Source: Craterostigma plantagineum (lineage: Eukaryota; Streptophyta; Magnoliopsida; Lamiales; Linderniaceae). Taken from it: a stretch of DNA of 64,000 nucleotides. Each line of letters starts with the position of its first letter. Within the stretch, counting starts at the first letter, position 1. Below are positions 44,368-57,847 of the stretch, piece by piece. The position numbers were made by a program, and so were the translations under genes. The notes under the pieces were generated by a model. It saw only the letters and a list, made by a program, of their open reading frames with translations. It was not told the origin of the DNA and searched no databases. The DNA is taken from the NCBI GenBank assembly GCA_027422505.1, contig JAPQWV010000681.1:186001-250000 (forward strand). The letters are read 5' to 3'.

Positions 44368-45858
44368 CTATGTTGTTTCATCATCATCTTCAGCACTTTC
44401 TTCTTCTGTTATTGAATGCTTCGAACATGGACTGATAATACTTACATCCCTCATCAATTCGCTGTCCATTGCATCCCCAGAATGTGCAAAATCAGACCCA
44501 AATTCAGCATCTTCAGTTTCAGCTGCATCAAAATTTTCTGAAATTTCAGCTCCAAGTAGCTGTCTTGGCTCAGCATTCTCCACCCCAAGAAGAGGTTCTC
44601 GTGGCTTCTCTTCCACCACATTCAAGCCACAACGTTCCCTACTTTCTATGACTTCTCTTTTCTCCACCATACAGCCATCAAGAACGTAAATGCCGTGCCT
44701 CCTAAAGCTTGATAGAATCAGCCTATTCTGCCTCAAAACTCTGAGTTTTCCAGCTTGAACTTGTGTGTTTAATCCTCTTTTATCCAAAGCGCCTACTGAG
44801 ATAAGGTTCCTCCTAACATCAGGGACATACCTAACATCTCTTAGGATCCCCACATTGCCTGAACTGAGTCGCAAACGAACTGATCCAATCCCAGAAATTT
44901 GACAGATCTTTCCATCTCCAAGCTTCACAGTTTTTTGGTTCGTTTCTTAGAAATCTTCAAGGCATTCCTTGTTGCACGTGACATGGAAAGAACACCCCGA
45001 GTCAAGGATCCATTCGTGCTTCGATTCTTGCCCAGAAACACTCAAGATTTCTGCATCCTCATAGCCATCAATAGCATAATCCGCAGCTGCAAATTTCTGA
45101 TTTTTGTTCGAGTTTGAGGCAGCCCTTCTTGGACAGTTTCTTCAAATGTGGCCCTCTTCGTTGCACTCATAACACCTCACAGGGAATCTCGGCTCGACTC
45201 TTTCCTTTACCTTGCCTTTCTTGGTCCAAGACTTGGATTTATTTTTCGCATAAAGAAGCTGCGCCGCATCAGGGATTTCTGCAACTTCTAAACCGTTCCT
45301 TGTGTTTAGTTGCTTCAAGCTTAGAGCAGAGAGAACATCCTCGAGTTTAAGAGTTTCCCGTCCATATAACAAGGCCTCCTTGAAGTGTTCATAGCTCTTT
45401 GGTAGCGCACATAACAAAAGCCAAGCTTGATCTTCATCCTTCATCGACTCGCCGACGTTCTCAAGATCAAGAACTAGTTATGAAAACTGATCTACTTGCT
45501 TGTCCATCGAGTCTTCGTCTTGCATCTTGAATGTATATAAAGCTTGCTTCAAGTAAAGCCTCTTCGCAAGAGATTTGGTCATATACAACGCCTCCAATTT
45601 CTTCCAAACATCTTCAGCTGAGGTTTCTTTAGCGACCTTACGCAACACTTGATCTGAGAGACAAAGAATCAACGTCGAATACGCTCACTCTAGAATCTTC
45701 TTCTTGTCCAGTTTCAACATATCATTCGGCTCCATTTCTTTCTCAGATTTCAGCGCTTCCTCAAGCCATTTCTCCGTTAGCAACGCTTTTTTCATCTTCC
45801 ACAGACCAAAATTGTTTTGGCCATTAAAGATCTTCATCTCGAACCTCGTCGCAGCCAT
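44368..45858 (-). pseudogene. Decayed copia gag-protease reading frame
   Basis: From ATG 45858 the frame carries copia gag sequences (for example FNGQNNFGLWKMKKALL, then LYMTKSLAKRLYLKQALYTF), a zinc knuckle with CYECNEEGHI at about 45150, and a protease signature ILDSGCSFHVTC at about 44990. The whole stretch stays in one frame but has four in-frame stops, at 45685-45687 (TGA), 45478-45480 (TAA), 45142-45144 (TGA) and 44947-44949 (TAA), with no frameshift. It ends at 44368 in an acidic stretch. Not translatable as a polyprotein. Confidence 0.85.
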
Positions 45859-45898
45859 CGTCTTCGTCGCGCTTCGTTCCACGACTCGCCGCACCACT

Positions 45899-46522
45899 TG
45901 TTGGGATTTTGGTCGCCTTAGGTTCGCAATCCACACTTCTATCAAATATGCGTGTGAGTTGATCCAAGAAACACGTTCTTGAAGTCGATCAAATAGAAAA
46001 ATAGATGAAAAATGAAACCAGAAAAAATAGGATTTTACGTGGTTCGACCCAACTTTGGTCTACGTCCACAGACCAATCAGGGTTTCTTGTATTAATCGAG
46101 AAGAAGGGTTTACAAGACTCACATACGCTCTACAAATTTCTCTTTAACACCTCACAGATATTCGCTCTCTATCGAAAGTTACAAGCCCCCAAAGTTGCCT
46201 ACTCGAAACAGCAAATCTGATATTTATACTGAAGAACCCAGCAGCTTTTATCAATGACCAGCTATAACGACTTGTACCAGAAGCTTCCGAGATTGTACAG
46301 CACTCTCACATACTTACTAATAGAAGCGTTAAGCGACTTTAGCAAGATAAAGACTGAATCTTGGCCATCCAATATTATCTTATCCACATCGAACAGTTTC
46401 TATTTAAACTGAGGTTTTTTTACAAAAAAAAACATCAGCTGATCGAGTTCTTCAAGCTCTGTACATCCATGCCGATTATCTCAGACCTTAATCTTTGAAG
46501 TTTAGGCTCATAGTTCTCAACA
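45899..46522 (-). repeat. 5' LTR of the copia element
   Basis: 624 bp; begins TGTTGGGATTTT (as written on +) and ends TCATAGTTCTCAACA. Confidence 0.92.
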
Positions 46523-46639
46523 ATTACAAACAAGCAAAATCAGTCATGATCATGCAAACTGGCCATGCTGAAGAAAATAGAAAGCAATAGATATAGTTTT
46601 AATGATTTTTTTTCGAGAGATGAATGATGATATGATCTT

Positions 46640-46942
46640 GCCGGTGATCCCTTAGCCCTACTGGCTGAGGGGAGGCCCTAAAGTTCATGTGATTAGGAGG
46701 TCGGGGTTCGAACCCTACCTCCCACATGACTTTCGAAAGTCCCCATAGGGTTATACCTAATGACTATCGAAGCTAAGATGAGTTTGTCACGTGTCCATCT
46801 GGCCCTAAGGATTAGTCCAATCACTGGAGTGTGTGGCGCAAATAGCCCTCGCCAAGTCTCTGGAGCAATTAAAAGAGCCCACGACTGGCAGGGGCTAGCC
46901 CATAGCCAGGCTGTGTGGTTGATACCTATAGGCAGAAAAAAA
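46640..46942 (+). mobile_element. tRNA-derived SINE with 17-bp target-site duplication
   Basis: Flanked by AATGATGATATGATCTT at 46623-46639 and 46943-46959. The head has an A-box-like TTAGCCCTACTGG (46652-46664) and a perfect B box GGTTCGAACCC (46705-46715). An unrelated body follows, ending GGCAG plus a short poly(A). Length 303 bp. The perfect direct repeats suggest a recent insertion. Confidence 0.93.
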
Positions 46943-47359
46943 AATGATGATATGATCTTATAATGGTGATTTGATGGAGTGGGCTTTTATAGAGGTGGTT
47001 GCATAGAAGGCTGCCTTAGCAAACACTAATATTTTCATGCCATGCATGTCAAGGAAACATTACAAAAGCCATCATTACTATATTAGCACTAGTATGTCTA
47101 GTAGACATAGCTGTGAAACTATATCAATTTCGAACATTTTAGACTATTGATTAATATAATTCAAATCAGAACGTTAACTTAAGAATAAAATTGTAATATA
47201 CAAAAATGTTAAGGGTATAATTGTAATTCAATTCTGTCGGATTGACAGACATACTTAACAGTTTTTAATCATATACTGTTCCGTTTATATAATAGTATAG
47301 ATTATGAGTGGTTCAAATTTGTTATCAGTTGCTTTTGGCTTCGTCTATGTGGAAGGCTT

Positions 47360-47655
47360 ACACGTAAATAGTATGTGTAACACATTCAGTGTACGTGCAA
47401 ATATATGAAGTTATTTTATATTTTGAGTTCATTTTATAATTAAGTTAATCAAAAATCAAACCAAGGATAAAACAATAATAGACTAAAATTGTAGAACACT
47501 TATCTTTCTATTTTATTTAGTGGGAGAGGCTTATAGTAACTACTTTCTAATTAATTTGGCGTGTCACTCGTAATTACAAATTTATCTATGATATTGGTAA
47601 ATATTACAATTATATCCTCAAATTAATTTTCTTATACATAATAAAAGCAATAAAA
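47360..47655. mobile_element. Unclassified dispersed AT-rich repeat, copy 2
   Basis: Homologous to 8966-9200 (see there). Here the inverted-end segment is on the left (47360-47445) and the body on the right (47527-47655). No ORF. Confidence 0.5.
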
Positions 47656-48024
47656 AAGCTGCATAAATGGGTTATACATTAATTTTCTTTAAGTCGATTG
47701 ATAGTTTTTAAACACACCAAGTCATTTATGTAATAGTATAGATAGTATCAGACTGTGTTGGGCATCAAGATCCATAACTCGGGCTTCAATAATGCTACAA
47801 TAAAAGAGCAGCACCCTTATAAAGTGGGTAATCGACTCAACTTTCGTTAACATTAAAATATTTACGATGATAATAAAAATATATTCAGTCACACGAGAAT
47901 TGCTATTTGAACGAGTAACAGTTAAATACATGAGCATCGTCAATTCCCCTATCAATAAGTAAGTCGATCCCAATTCCAAATATAATCAAACATTGTAAGA
48001 ACAAACGTCGAACCATTCATTTCC

Positions 48025-48088
48025 CACTCGATCGGAGAACAAAGTGCATCTCCATCAGTCATTTTACCCTCCATTGCCATTATAAATA
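48025..48088 (+). promoter_or_regulatory. PG-3 core promoter with conserved PG block
   Basis: CACTCGATCGGAGAACAAAG and TGCATCTCC (48025-48053), then TATAAATA at 48081-48088. The region around is nearly the same as the PG-1 promoter. Confidence 0.8.
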
Positions 48089-48223
48089 GCAACTTACACA
48101 TCTCATTTCAAAGTGTGTTTCTAAGAAAAATTTATATATCAGTACATAAATAAATATTCTTTTTTTATTTTACATTGTATCATATAACCAATAATACATA
48201 CATTACACATATATATCATAATA

Positions 48224-50065
48224 ATGGCTTCGGAACATTATTATTCCATCACGGCAATCTTCGTCCTACTCTTGGCCGCCGCCACCTACGCCAACGCCGT
48301 AGCCCCCACTGTGTTCGACATCAGAAATTACGGGGCAAAACCCGGCGCGGATATCAGCAAGGTACACTTCGTTTTCACAGCTACGAAAACGTAAAGTTCT
48401 TACAAGTGACCTAAAAATCACCGCATGCGTCGTAACGTTGTATAACAAAACTTACTTTGTCGCTGTGGAGGAGAGGTCACATGACCAATCTCTATACTCA
48501 AATTTTTCGAGTATGTAAAACTATTGCGCTGACCCTAAAATTTACCTTTCAACGGTTAACAAAAAGGGGACTTGAATTGGATTGTTCTGCAAAAATTTCG
48601 ACAGGCGTTGGTGGACGCGTGGCTAGCAGCGTGCAACTCTTCGACCCCGGCGAAGGTGTTCATTGCGCCGGGGACGTGGAACCTTCACGGGGCCGACCTT
48701 AAGGGCCACTGTAAGTCCCCGATCGAGATCGAACTCCAGGGAACGCTGAAAGCAGGTTCTTCCCTGACGAACCTTCCCTCGCATGCATGGATTCACATCG
48801 ACTACGTCGACAACTTCAAGCTCTATGGAGGCGGTGTCTTCGACGGCGAGGGCCACGAGGCGTGGAAGAAGAACGACTGCGGCACCAACAAGAATTGCGT
48901 CCAGCTTCCCATCGTAAGAAAAAAAAAATTACGACCAACATAGAAAAGTTCACGAGCGACTGGCTGAGCATTTTTCATTTTATTTTCCTTTTTTTTAAAA
49001 AAATTTTGCTAGACGAGCTCGAGCTCGAGCTCAGATAACTGGACTCACGAGCTCGAGCACCAACATAGAAAATGAGCAGAGTTCGGCACATTTACAACCC
49101 TAAAACAACAGATATATCTCTAGCTTTTGTTTAGTTTCATTTTGTTCGGGGGGGCAATAAAATTAGGTTTTTTTTTTTGTTTGCGATGATGATGTCAGAG
49201 TTTGAGCATGAACTTCATCGACAATGGGCACATCCACGACATTACTCTAAAGGACAGCAAGAACTTCCACTCGAACTGCATAAATTGCAACAACGTTACC
49301 TTCGAGAGGTTCACAATCTCTGCCCCGGGAACGAGCATCAACACGGATGGACTCCACCTCGGGCGGTCCCACAACATTACGATCAAGGACTCGACTTTCG
49401 AGACGGGCGACGACTGCATATCCATTGGGGACGACTCCATTGATATCCGCATTGAGAAAGTCAAGTGTGGGCCCGGCCATGGAATCAGCGTCGGCAGCCT
49501 CGGAAAGAACAAAGATGAGAAGGACGTCACTGGCATCTACGTCAAGAACGTCGACTTCGTCGGCACCGACAATGGTGTTAGGGTTAAGACGTGGCCGTCG
49601 GCGCCGGCGACCCTCACCATCAGCAAGCTTCAGTTCGAGGACATCACCGTCAAGGACGTCATGAACCCCATCGTCATCGACCAAGAGTACTGCCCTTGGA
49701 ATTTGTGCAGCAAAGACGTACGAAACGAAAATCCCCCAATTTCTCAGCACCGTACTAACCCTAATTTTCGGAATTGATTTTTTATTTTTCTTTTTTGTGC
49801 GTGCGATTGCGTGCAGAAACCGTCGCTGATTCAGATCAAGGACGTGAAGCTCCGTAACATCAAGGGGACTGCGTCGACGCCGGCGGCGGTGACGTTCCTC
49901 TGCAGCGGAGCGAAGCCGTGCCAGAACGTTGAGGTCAGCGACATCGACATCAGCTACAGCGGCAAAGACGGGAAGAACATCACCACCGATTGCAGGAACG
50001 TCAAGCCGACCATCATCGGAAAGGTCAACCCGCCGTTGTGCCAGGAGACTAAGAAGGCAGCTTGA
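48224..50065 (+). CDS. Exopolygalacturonase, GH28 (copy PG-3)
   Basis: Exons 48224-48361, 48605-48913, 49199-49717 and 49817-50065, giving 404 residues. Signal peptide, NTDG, DDC, GHG and RVK motifs as in PG-1, with only scattered substitutions (for example NCVQLPI for NCIRLPI). Intron 2 is also recognisably homologous to PG-1 (CTCGAGCACCA, AAAATGAGC shared), so the two genes are duplicates of the whole unit including promoter, now about 11 kb apart and in opposite orientation. Confidence 0.96.
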
Positions 50066-50900
50066 GCTTGATATGCGGCTCGCGACGGCGACGATCAATT
50101 TCCGCCGCCGTGAAAAGTTTTTGTTCTGAGTAATAAATAATAACAGTAACGATCGTAGTGAGGATCGTTCTATGTTTTCTTTTTTTTTTTCATTTTTTTT
50201 TATCTCTTTCCCGTCGTGGCGTGGGAAAGGCCATTTCATTGGTTTAGGACTATGCCGTAATTCAACGACTTTTCCTAAACATTTTGTTGATGAAATATAA
50301 TTATAGAAGTTCATGATTTCATTTTTTATTTTAGTATGTTTTCAATGGTTCCTTAATTCATCTCGTCGTCCTCGTATATTAAAAATTATAATTAAGTTTC
50401 CCGATCCAAAATAAATTAACATCCTTTCCATCGTGCAAGCAATAACTCACGCAAGGGGAAAATATTGAGGCCAAACATTGTTATTTTCTTTTAAAAATAA
50501 ATTCTAATAAAATATGTGAATTACCATGAAATCGTTCAAGCTTTCGAAACTGACTTTGATCAACTCTTTTACTACATGAGTGTAGTATTTTTAATGCAGC
50601 TGTTACGCCTTGCCAAGCTTAGTTTGAGTCGATTCTAAAGTTTATTTTCAATAACTGAACATTCTTCATGTTAAATGTTCATAGTCTCAACTTCACACAG
50701 ACAACTAAATACGAAATGATGAAAATTTTATGCGTCTATACACTTTACCTATATTTTTTTGTGAGGTGTTTTAAACCGCATAAATAATGCGAGGCGGGCG
50801 GTCTCTATTTTCTAAAATTGTAATATTGAAACAATTACAAAATCTTCAATTTTGAACTTGATAGTCAACCCATAGATAAAAATTACAGATCCCTTGTAGA
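50066..50900. other. PG-3 3' flank, no gene seen
   Basis: AT-rich with a T-rich run at 50175-50205. No coding or RNA feature recognised. Confidence 0.5.
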
Positions 50901-51165
50901 AAACCATTTATTTGGTAGATTGCTACAAAATTATATTGCATGCATGTCATAATTTTAAATGCTACGGTTGACTATTTAAAGAACGTGATATTTAGTTGAT
51001 TGCCTCTCTCTAAACCATTTATTATTTGGTAGATTGCTACAAAATTATATTGCATGCATGTCATAATTTTAAATGCTACGGTTGACTATTTTAAATGCAT
51101 GTCATATTTAGTATTTACATATTCCCAAAATTTTCTAAACCATTTGGTTGATTGCCTCTCTCTCT
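50901..51165 (+). repeat. Tandem duplication of a 111-bp unit, 2.3 copies
   Basis: AAACCATTTAT...TTGGTAGATTGCTACAAAAT at 50901 recurs at 51012, including GCATGCATGTCATAATTTTA and CTACGGTTGACTATTT. A partial third unit starts at about 51137, and every unit ends in TTGATTGCCTCTCTC. The last CT run is expanded to (TC)n at 51156-51180. Confidence 0.85.
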
Positions 51166-51180
51166 CTCTCTCTCTCTCTC
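51156..51180 (+). repeat. (CT)n microsatellite
   Basis: Expanded end of the tandem unit, in the promoter or leader of the TBC gene. Confidence 0.9.
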
Positions 51181-51566
51181 AAAAGGTCCACACAAATTCT
51201 TTGATTCGGTCGTAATCATTTCTTCATCCGTGTACTGTTGATCTGCGATTCTTTTGTTGTAATGCACCTCATTCTATTTGTACCGTTGCTCTGGTATAGA
51301 ATTTCCGATACCTTTGCGTAAAGATCCAGCCTTTCCAATTTTTATTTTCCTTTTTCAGGTGAAGAAATCTACCTGGGTTTGAATCCCATCATCATCGTGG
51401 TTTTCCCGTTTCTAATTTCTGAATTATGAGCAAATAATCAGTTTCAATTCGTTCTGAATTCACTCCCAGGAACCTACAGGCATTCACATCGTCGTCCGTT
51501 ATAAAGTTCTCAGAAATTTGGTCTGATTTGTTGAGAAGAAACGGGGATAAGAAAAGAAGGGGAAAG

Positions 51567-53878
51567 ATGATGTACGGAGGAGAAAGTGGGAGTCAAAGCA
51601 AAAGGGACTTGGCGTTGGAATACCAAGCCCAGATATCGATTCTGCGGCCGAGCATCCATTCAAGGAGGGCAAACATGACGGTGAAATTTCAGGATCTGTA
51701 CGGCTTCACCGTGGAAGGTAACGTGGACGACGTCAACGTGTTGAACGAGGTAAGGGAGAAAGTCAGGCAACAAGGTAGGATTTGGTGGTCTATGGAGGTC
51801 AGCAAAGGTCCCAATTGGTACTTGGATGATTACAAGACCACTAACGTCAAGAAATTCACGGCTTTGGTCAACTCCATCACTCTCAAGAGGCTCGTTAGGA
51901 AAGGGATACCTCCCAATTTGAGACCCATCGTATGGTTCTACATGTCGGGTGCTGCGAAGAAGAAATCGACCGTCCCTGATACTTATTACAAGGACTTGAC
52001 TTGTGCTGTGGAGGATAAAGTTACTTCCGCGACAAAACAGATCGATCATGTACGTTAGTTATATGCCTACTCATCTTTGCTTTTCTTGTCTTTATAGGAC
52101 GAATCATCTGTGTGAGAAAGAAAGGAGACAAAATGTGGCTCGTTTGTGCTTTGCAGGACCTTCCTCGTACCTTTCCTGGTCACCCTTGGCTGGACACACA
52201 AGAGGGTCATGCTGCGCTGAGGCGGGTTCTCGTTGGTTACTCATTTCGGGATTCTGATGTTGGTTACTGTCAGGTTGTTTTCTGATTCGATATCTTTACC
52301 ATTTCTCCTTTCGGTGGACGATGCAAATCCTTTATGTCTATTTTTGTTAGATCGAATATCCAATTTTTCTCAGATCCTATTTGATTTTCTTGATTTGTTC
52401 TTCACTTGCCCTTTAACGTATGGCCTGATTCTTTTTAAACCCAACGACATCAAATTGTGTGTTAGTGGATCAAATCTGCCCAATGAGTCACAGATCTAAC
52501 CACCATCGTAGCTTGTTCAATTTAAGTTACATTCTAAACTTAGTATGTTAGGTGAAGTAATCTCTTTTTCTCTGTTGAGTGTTACCACCGTTATCTTCTC
52601 TTGATGTCAGATTTGTTCTCAACAATTCGGTTTTAATTCGGCAATTACTCAAAGTTTATGAGATTTGATGCAGGGCTTGAATTATGTAGCAGCATTGCTT
52701 TTGCTTGTGATGAAGACGGAAGAAGATGCTTTCTGGATGCTTGCAGTCCTCGTTGAGAATGTCTTGGTTAATGATTGCTACACTACTAACTTGTCTGGGT
52801 GCCATGTCGAACAGAGAGTGTTTAAAGATTTGCTTAACAAAAAGTGTCCCAGGTCATAATTATTTTTTCGTTATGCTCGACCATCAAGGTAATTGTTCTT
52901 AATGTCCCTGTGGTATAAGCATGAATGTTAATGCAGGCTCTCAGCTCACCTTGAATCCCTGGAGTTTGATGTTTCTCTTGTCTGCACAGAGTGGTTTTTG
53001 TGCCTATTTGCGAAAAGCTTACCTTCTGAGGTCTGTTCGTTCTAACGTTTGCGTAGACTTTTCCGGTTGGCTCACTTATTACCAACTATTTTGCATTGTC
53101 TTTTTTACTGATTTCAGACGACTCTGCGAGTCTGGGATGTTCTCTTCTATGAAGGGGCAAAGGTTTTGTTTCATGTGGCATTAGCCATTTTTAAGGTAGC
53201 ATTTCTGTATTCAGTCTAAGTAGCTGTTTATGTCTTGAATCCTAAAAATGCCACTACAATAGAAGAGCAACAGGCTCCCATTTTCTCCAATTAATCTTTC
53301 GTCGGTATATGCAGATGAAAGAAGAAGAACTGCTTATGGCTCATCAAGTGGGCGATGTAATCGACATCATCCATAGGACCACTCACCATCTTTTCGACCC
53401 TGATGAATTGTTAACGGTGCAAACTATTTCTATCCTCATATATTATATGTTATATATATATGCTTGTGTTTGTTGACCATGATTTCCTCGGGTTTGGTTG
53501 AACATATGGCCATTTCTGCATGCGGGCTCATTATACATTCAATAAGGGCTGCATTGCCATTTGGAAGTAGGAAGCTGCATGCATATATAGTTTCTTCTTA
53601 AAAGAAAAAAAAAATCCATTTTGCCAAGTCTTCAGAATGTGACATTCATCCATCACCAACCTCTTTCTTTAATTCACCTTAATCTGGCTTGATATTTCAT
53701 TTCAACTACATATAGTTGACCATTCATTGATTTTGTAAAGGTTGCCTTCGACAAGATAGGGTTTATGACAACCATGGCCATATCGAAGCAGAGGAAAAAG
53801 CAGGAGCCAGCAGTAATGGCCGAGCTCGATCAGAGAGTTCGGCGACTAAATTCCTTGAACGACGACGAAAAGCAATGA
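51567..53878 (+). CDS. TBC-domain Rab GTPase-activating protein
   Basis: Stimulates GTP hydrolysis by Rab GTPases in vesicle traffic. Exons 51567-52049, 52157-52273, 52674-52852, 52937-53030, 53118-53195, 53315-53416 and 53741-53878, giving 396 residues. The TBC domain has the catalytic Arg finger in [13 protein letters not shown] (Arg119) and the Gln finger in VGYCQGLNY (Gln200). The N-terminus has [20 protein letters not shown], conserved in plant members, and the C-terminus a basic/helical [20 protein letters not shown]. As recalled, it corresponds to At3g07890. ATG 51567 is taken; ATG 51570 next to it would serve equally. Confidence 0.95.
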
Positions 53879-53916
53879 TGATGCCTTTTTATTATATCAT
53901 ATGTAGCAGCTTTTAG

Positions 53917-53949
<33 letters not shown>
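53917..53949 (+). repeat. A33 tract in the TBC 3' UTR
   Basis: Pure A run starting 39 bp after the stop codon. No target duplication or LINE/SINE body is adjacent, so it is probably slippage expansion and not a retroposon tail. Confidence 0.8.
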
Positions 53950-53951
<2 letters not shown>

Positions 53952-54329
53952 TCAAGACTTGTTAATCATGTACTGTGCGATGTAGATTTTTTAGCTGTTC
54001 AATATTTTTGAGCTGTTCAATATTTTCGCTTACCTCCTCAGCAACATTGACTGGTGTTAAGGATCTTTATATAGCTTCTCATACTATTAAACTATCACAG
54101 AGTAGTATTTTAAACTTGATAGCAAGGCAAGGCCTAAAACCTATATATATCATATCACCAATCATCATTATTATTTTCTCACATTTGCCCAAAATCAAAT
54201 AAGCCACAAGAAAAAGGAACTAACACCGTCATCCACATATCCCTCCTTTTAATCTGTACAACCAAAGACATCACAGAATCCATTCTTTCACTCATTCATT
54301 AAAACCACAACAATTCATCTCCACAAAAG

Positions 54330-57247
<2,918 letters not shown>

Positions 57248-57758
57248 TGTAGACGATATCAAGAACCCACCAGAAAAAAAGTAGAATAAAGGGGAGAGAA
57301 GTCAATATATCTTCAACAGCCAAAATCCTTTCTTTTTTTCAGCGATAACTCAGCCGCATTTTCCCCATTGACCACGGCTTCGAATGGAGAGTGAAGAGTC
57401 CAATCTTAATGTATTATTGTTCGAAACAAGTAGAAGGCTATCCTTCATATAACAGCTCCCTTTTTCTTCTTCTTATCCTTCTTCTTCTTCCTCACCAGAG
57501 ACCATAAAACAGAGCAGTACAAACCATAAAAAACGAAGGGAAAAATACAAGAACCCAACTCTCCCTTTCGACAATATACATAAAAATGAACAACGGCTGA
57601 AAGGTTAGAGTTCAACTATGTATTGTGTGGATCTGAAGCAAAGCGCTTTGAGGTAGATCTGCCACCGACGAGTAGTAGAGAAACCAAGAGAGAGAAAGCT
57701 CGGTTATTGTAATATATATAATATATTACGAACATTTATTCAATATATCACCGCTTGA

Positions 57759-57826
<68 letters not shown>
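57759..57826. repeat. (AT)n-(AG)n compound microsatellite in the MPK16 5' region
   Basis: Alternating AT followed by about 19 AG units, roughly 510-580 bp upstream of the MPK16 ATG. Confidence 0.9.
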
Positions 57827-57831
<5 letters not shown>

Positions 57832-57847
57832 ATAGGAATATTCGTAA

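Larger units (their letters stand above)
43251..46522 (-). mobile_element. Non-autonomous Ty1/copia LTR retrotransposon (gag and protease part only)
   Basis: LTRs at 43251-43870 and 45899-46522, each starting TGTTG and ending CAACA, are flanked by the 5-bp target duplication ATTAC (43246-43250 and 46523-46527). The element points left: its 5' LTR is the right one. Beside the left LTR the polypurine tract reads AAGGTGGAGAT on the minus strand, typical of copia. The sequence after the 5' LTR begins AGTGGTGCGG, only partly like the usual tRNA-Met primer site. The interior is about 2 kb and encodes gag and the start of protease; integrase, reverse transcriptase and RNase H are missing. LTRs differ by scattered substitutions and small indels. 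Confidence 0.93.

Noticed and set aside
43251..46522. Long direct repeats considered as a segmental duplication or CRISPR-like array
   Set aside because: Exactly two copies with TG...CA ends, a 5-bp target duplication and gag between them identify LTRs of a retrotransposon.
46640..46720. tRNA gene (perfect B box GGTTCGAACCC)
   Set aside because: No acceptor stem or anticodon arm closes around it; target duplications and poly(A) show a SINE.
49247..50314. 355-codon minus-strand frame over PG-3 (with similar frames antisense to PG-1 and PG-2)
   Set aside because: They arise from codon bias in the sense gene and run through introns; no independent start, splice or promoter evidence.
53917..53949. 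Poly(A) tail of a processed retrocopy after the TBC gene
   Set aside because: The TBC gene has six introns and no flanking direct repeats; the A run is a simple repeat in the 3' UTR.
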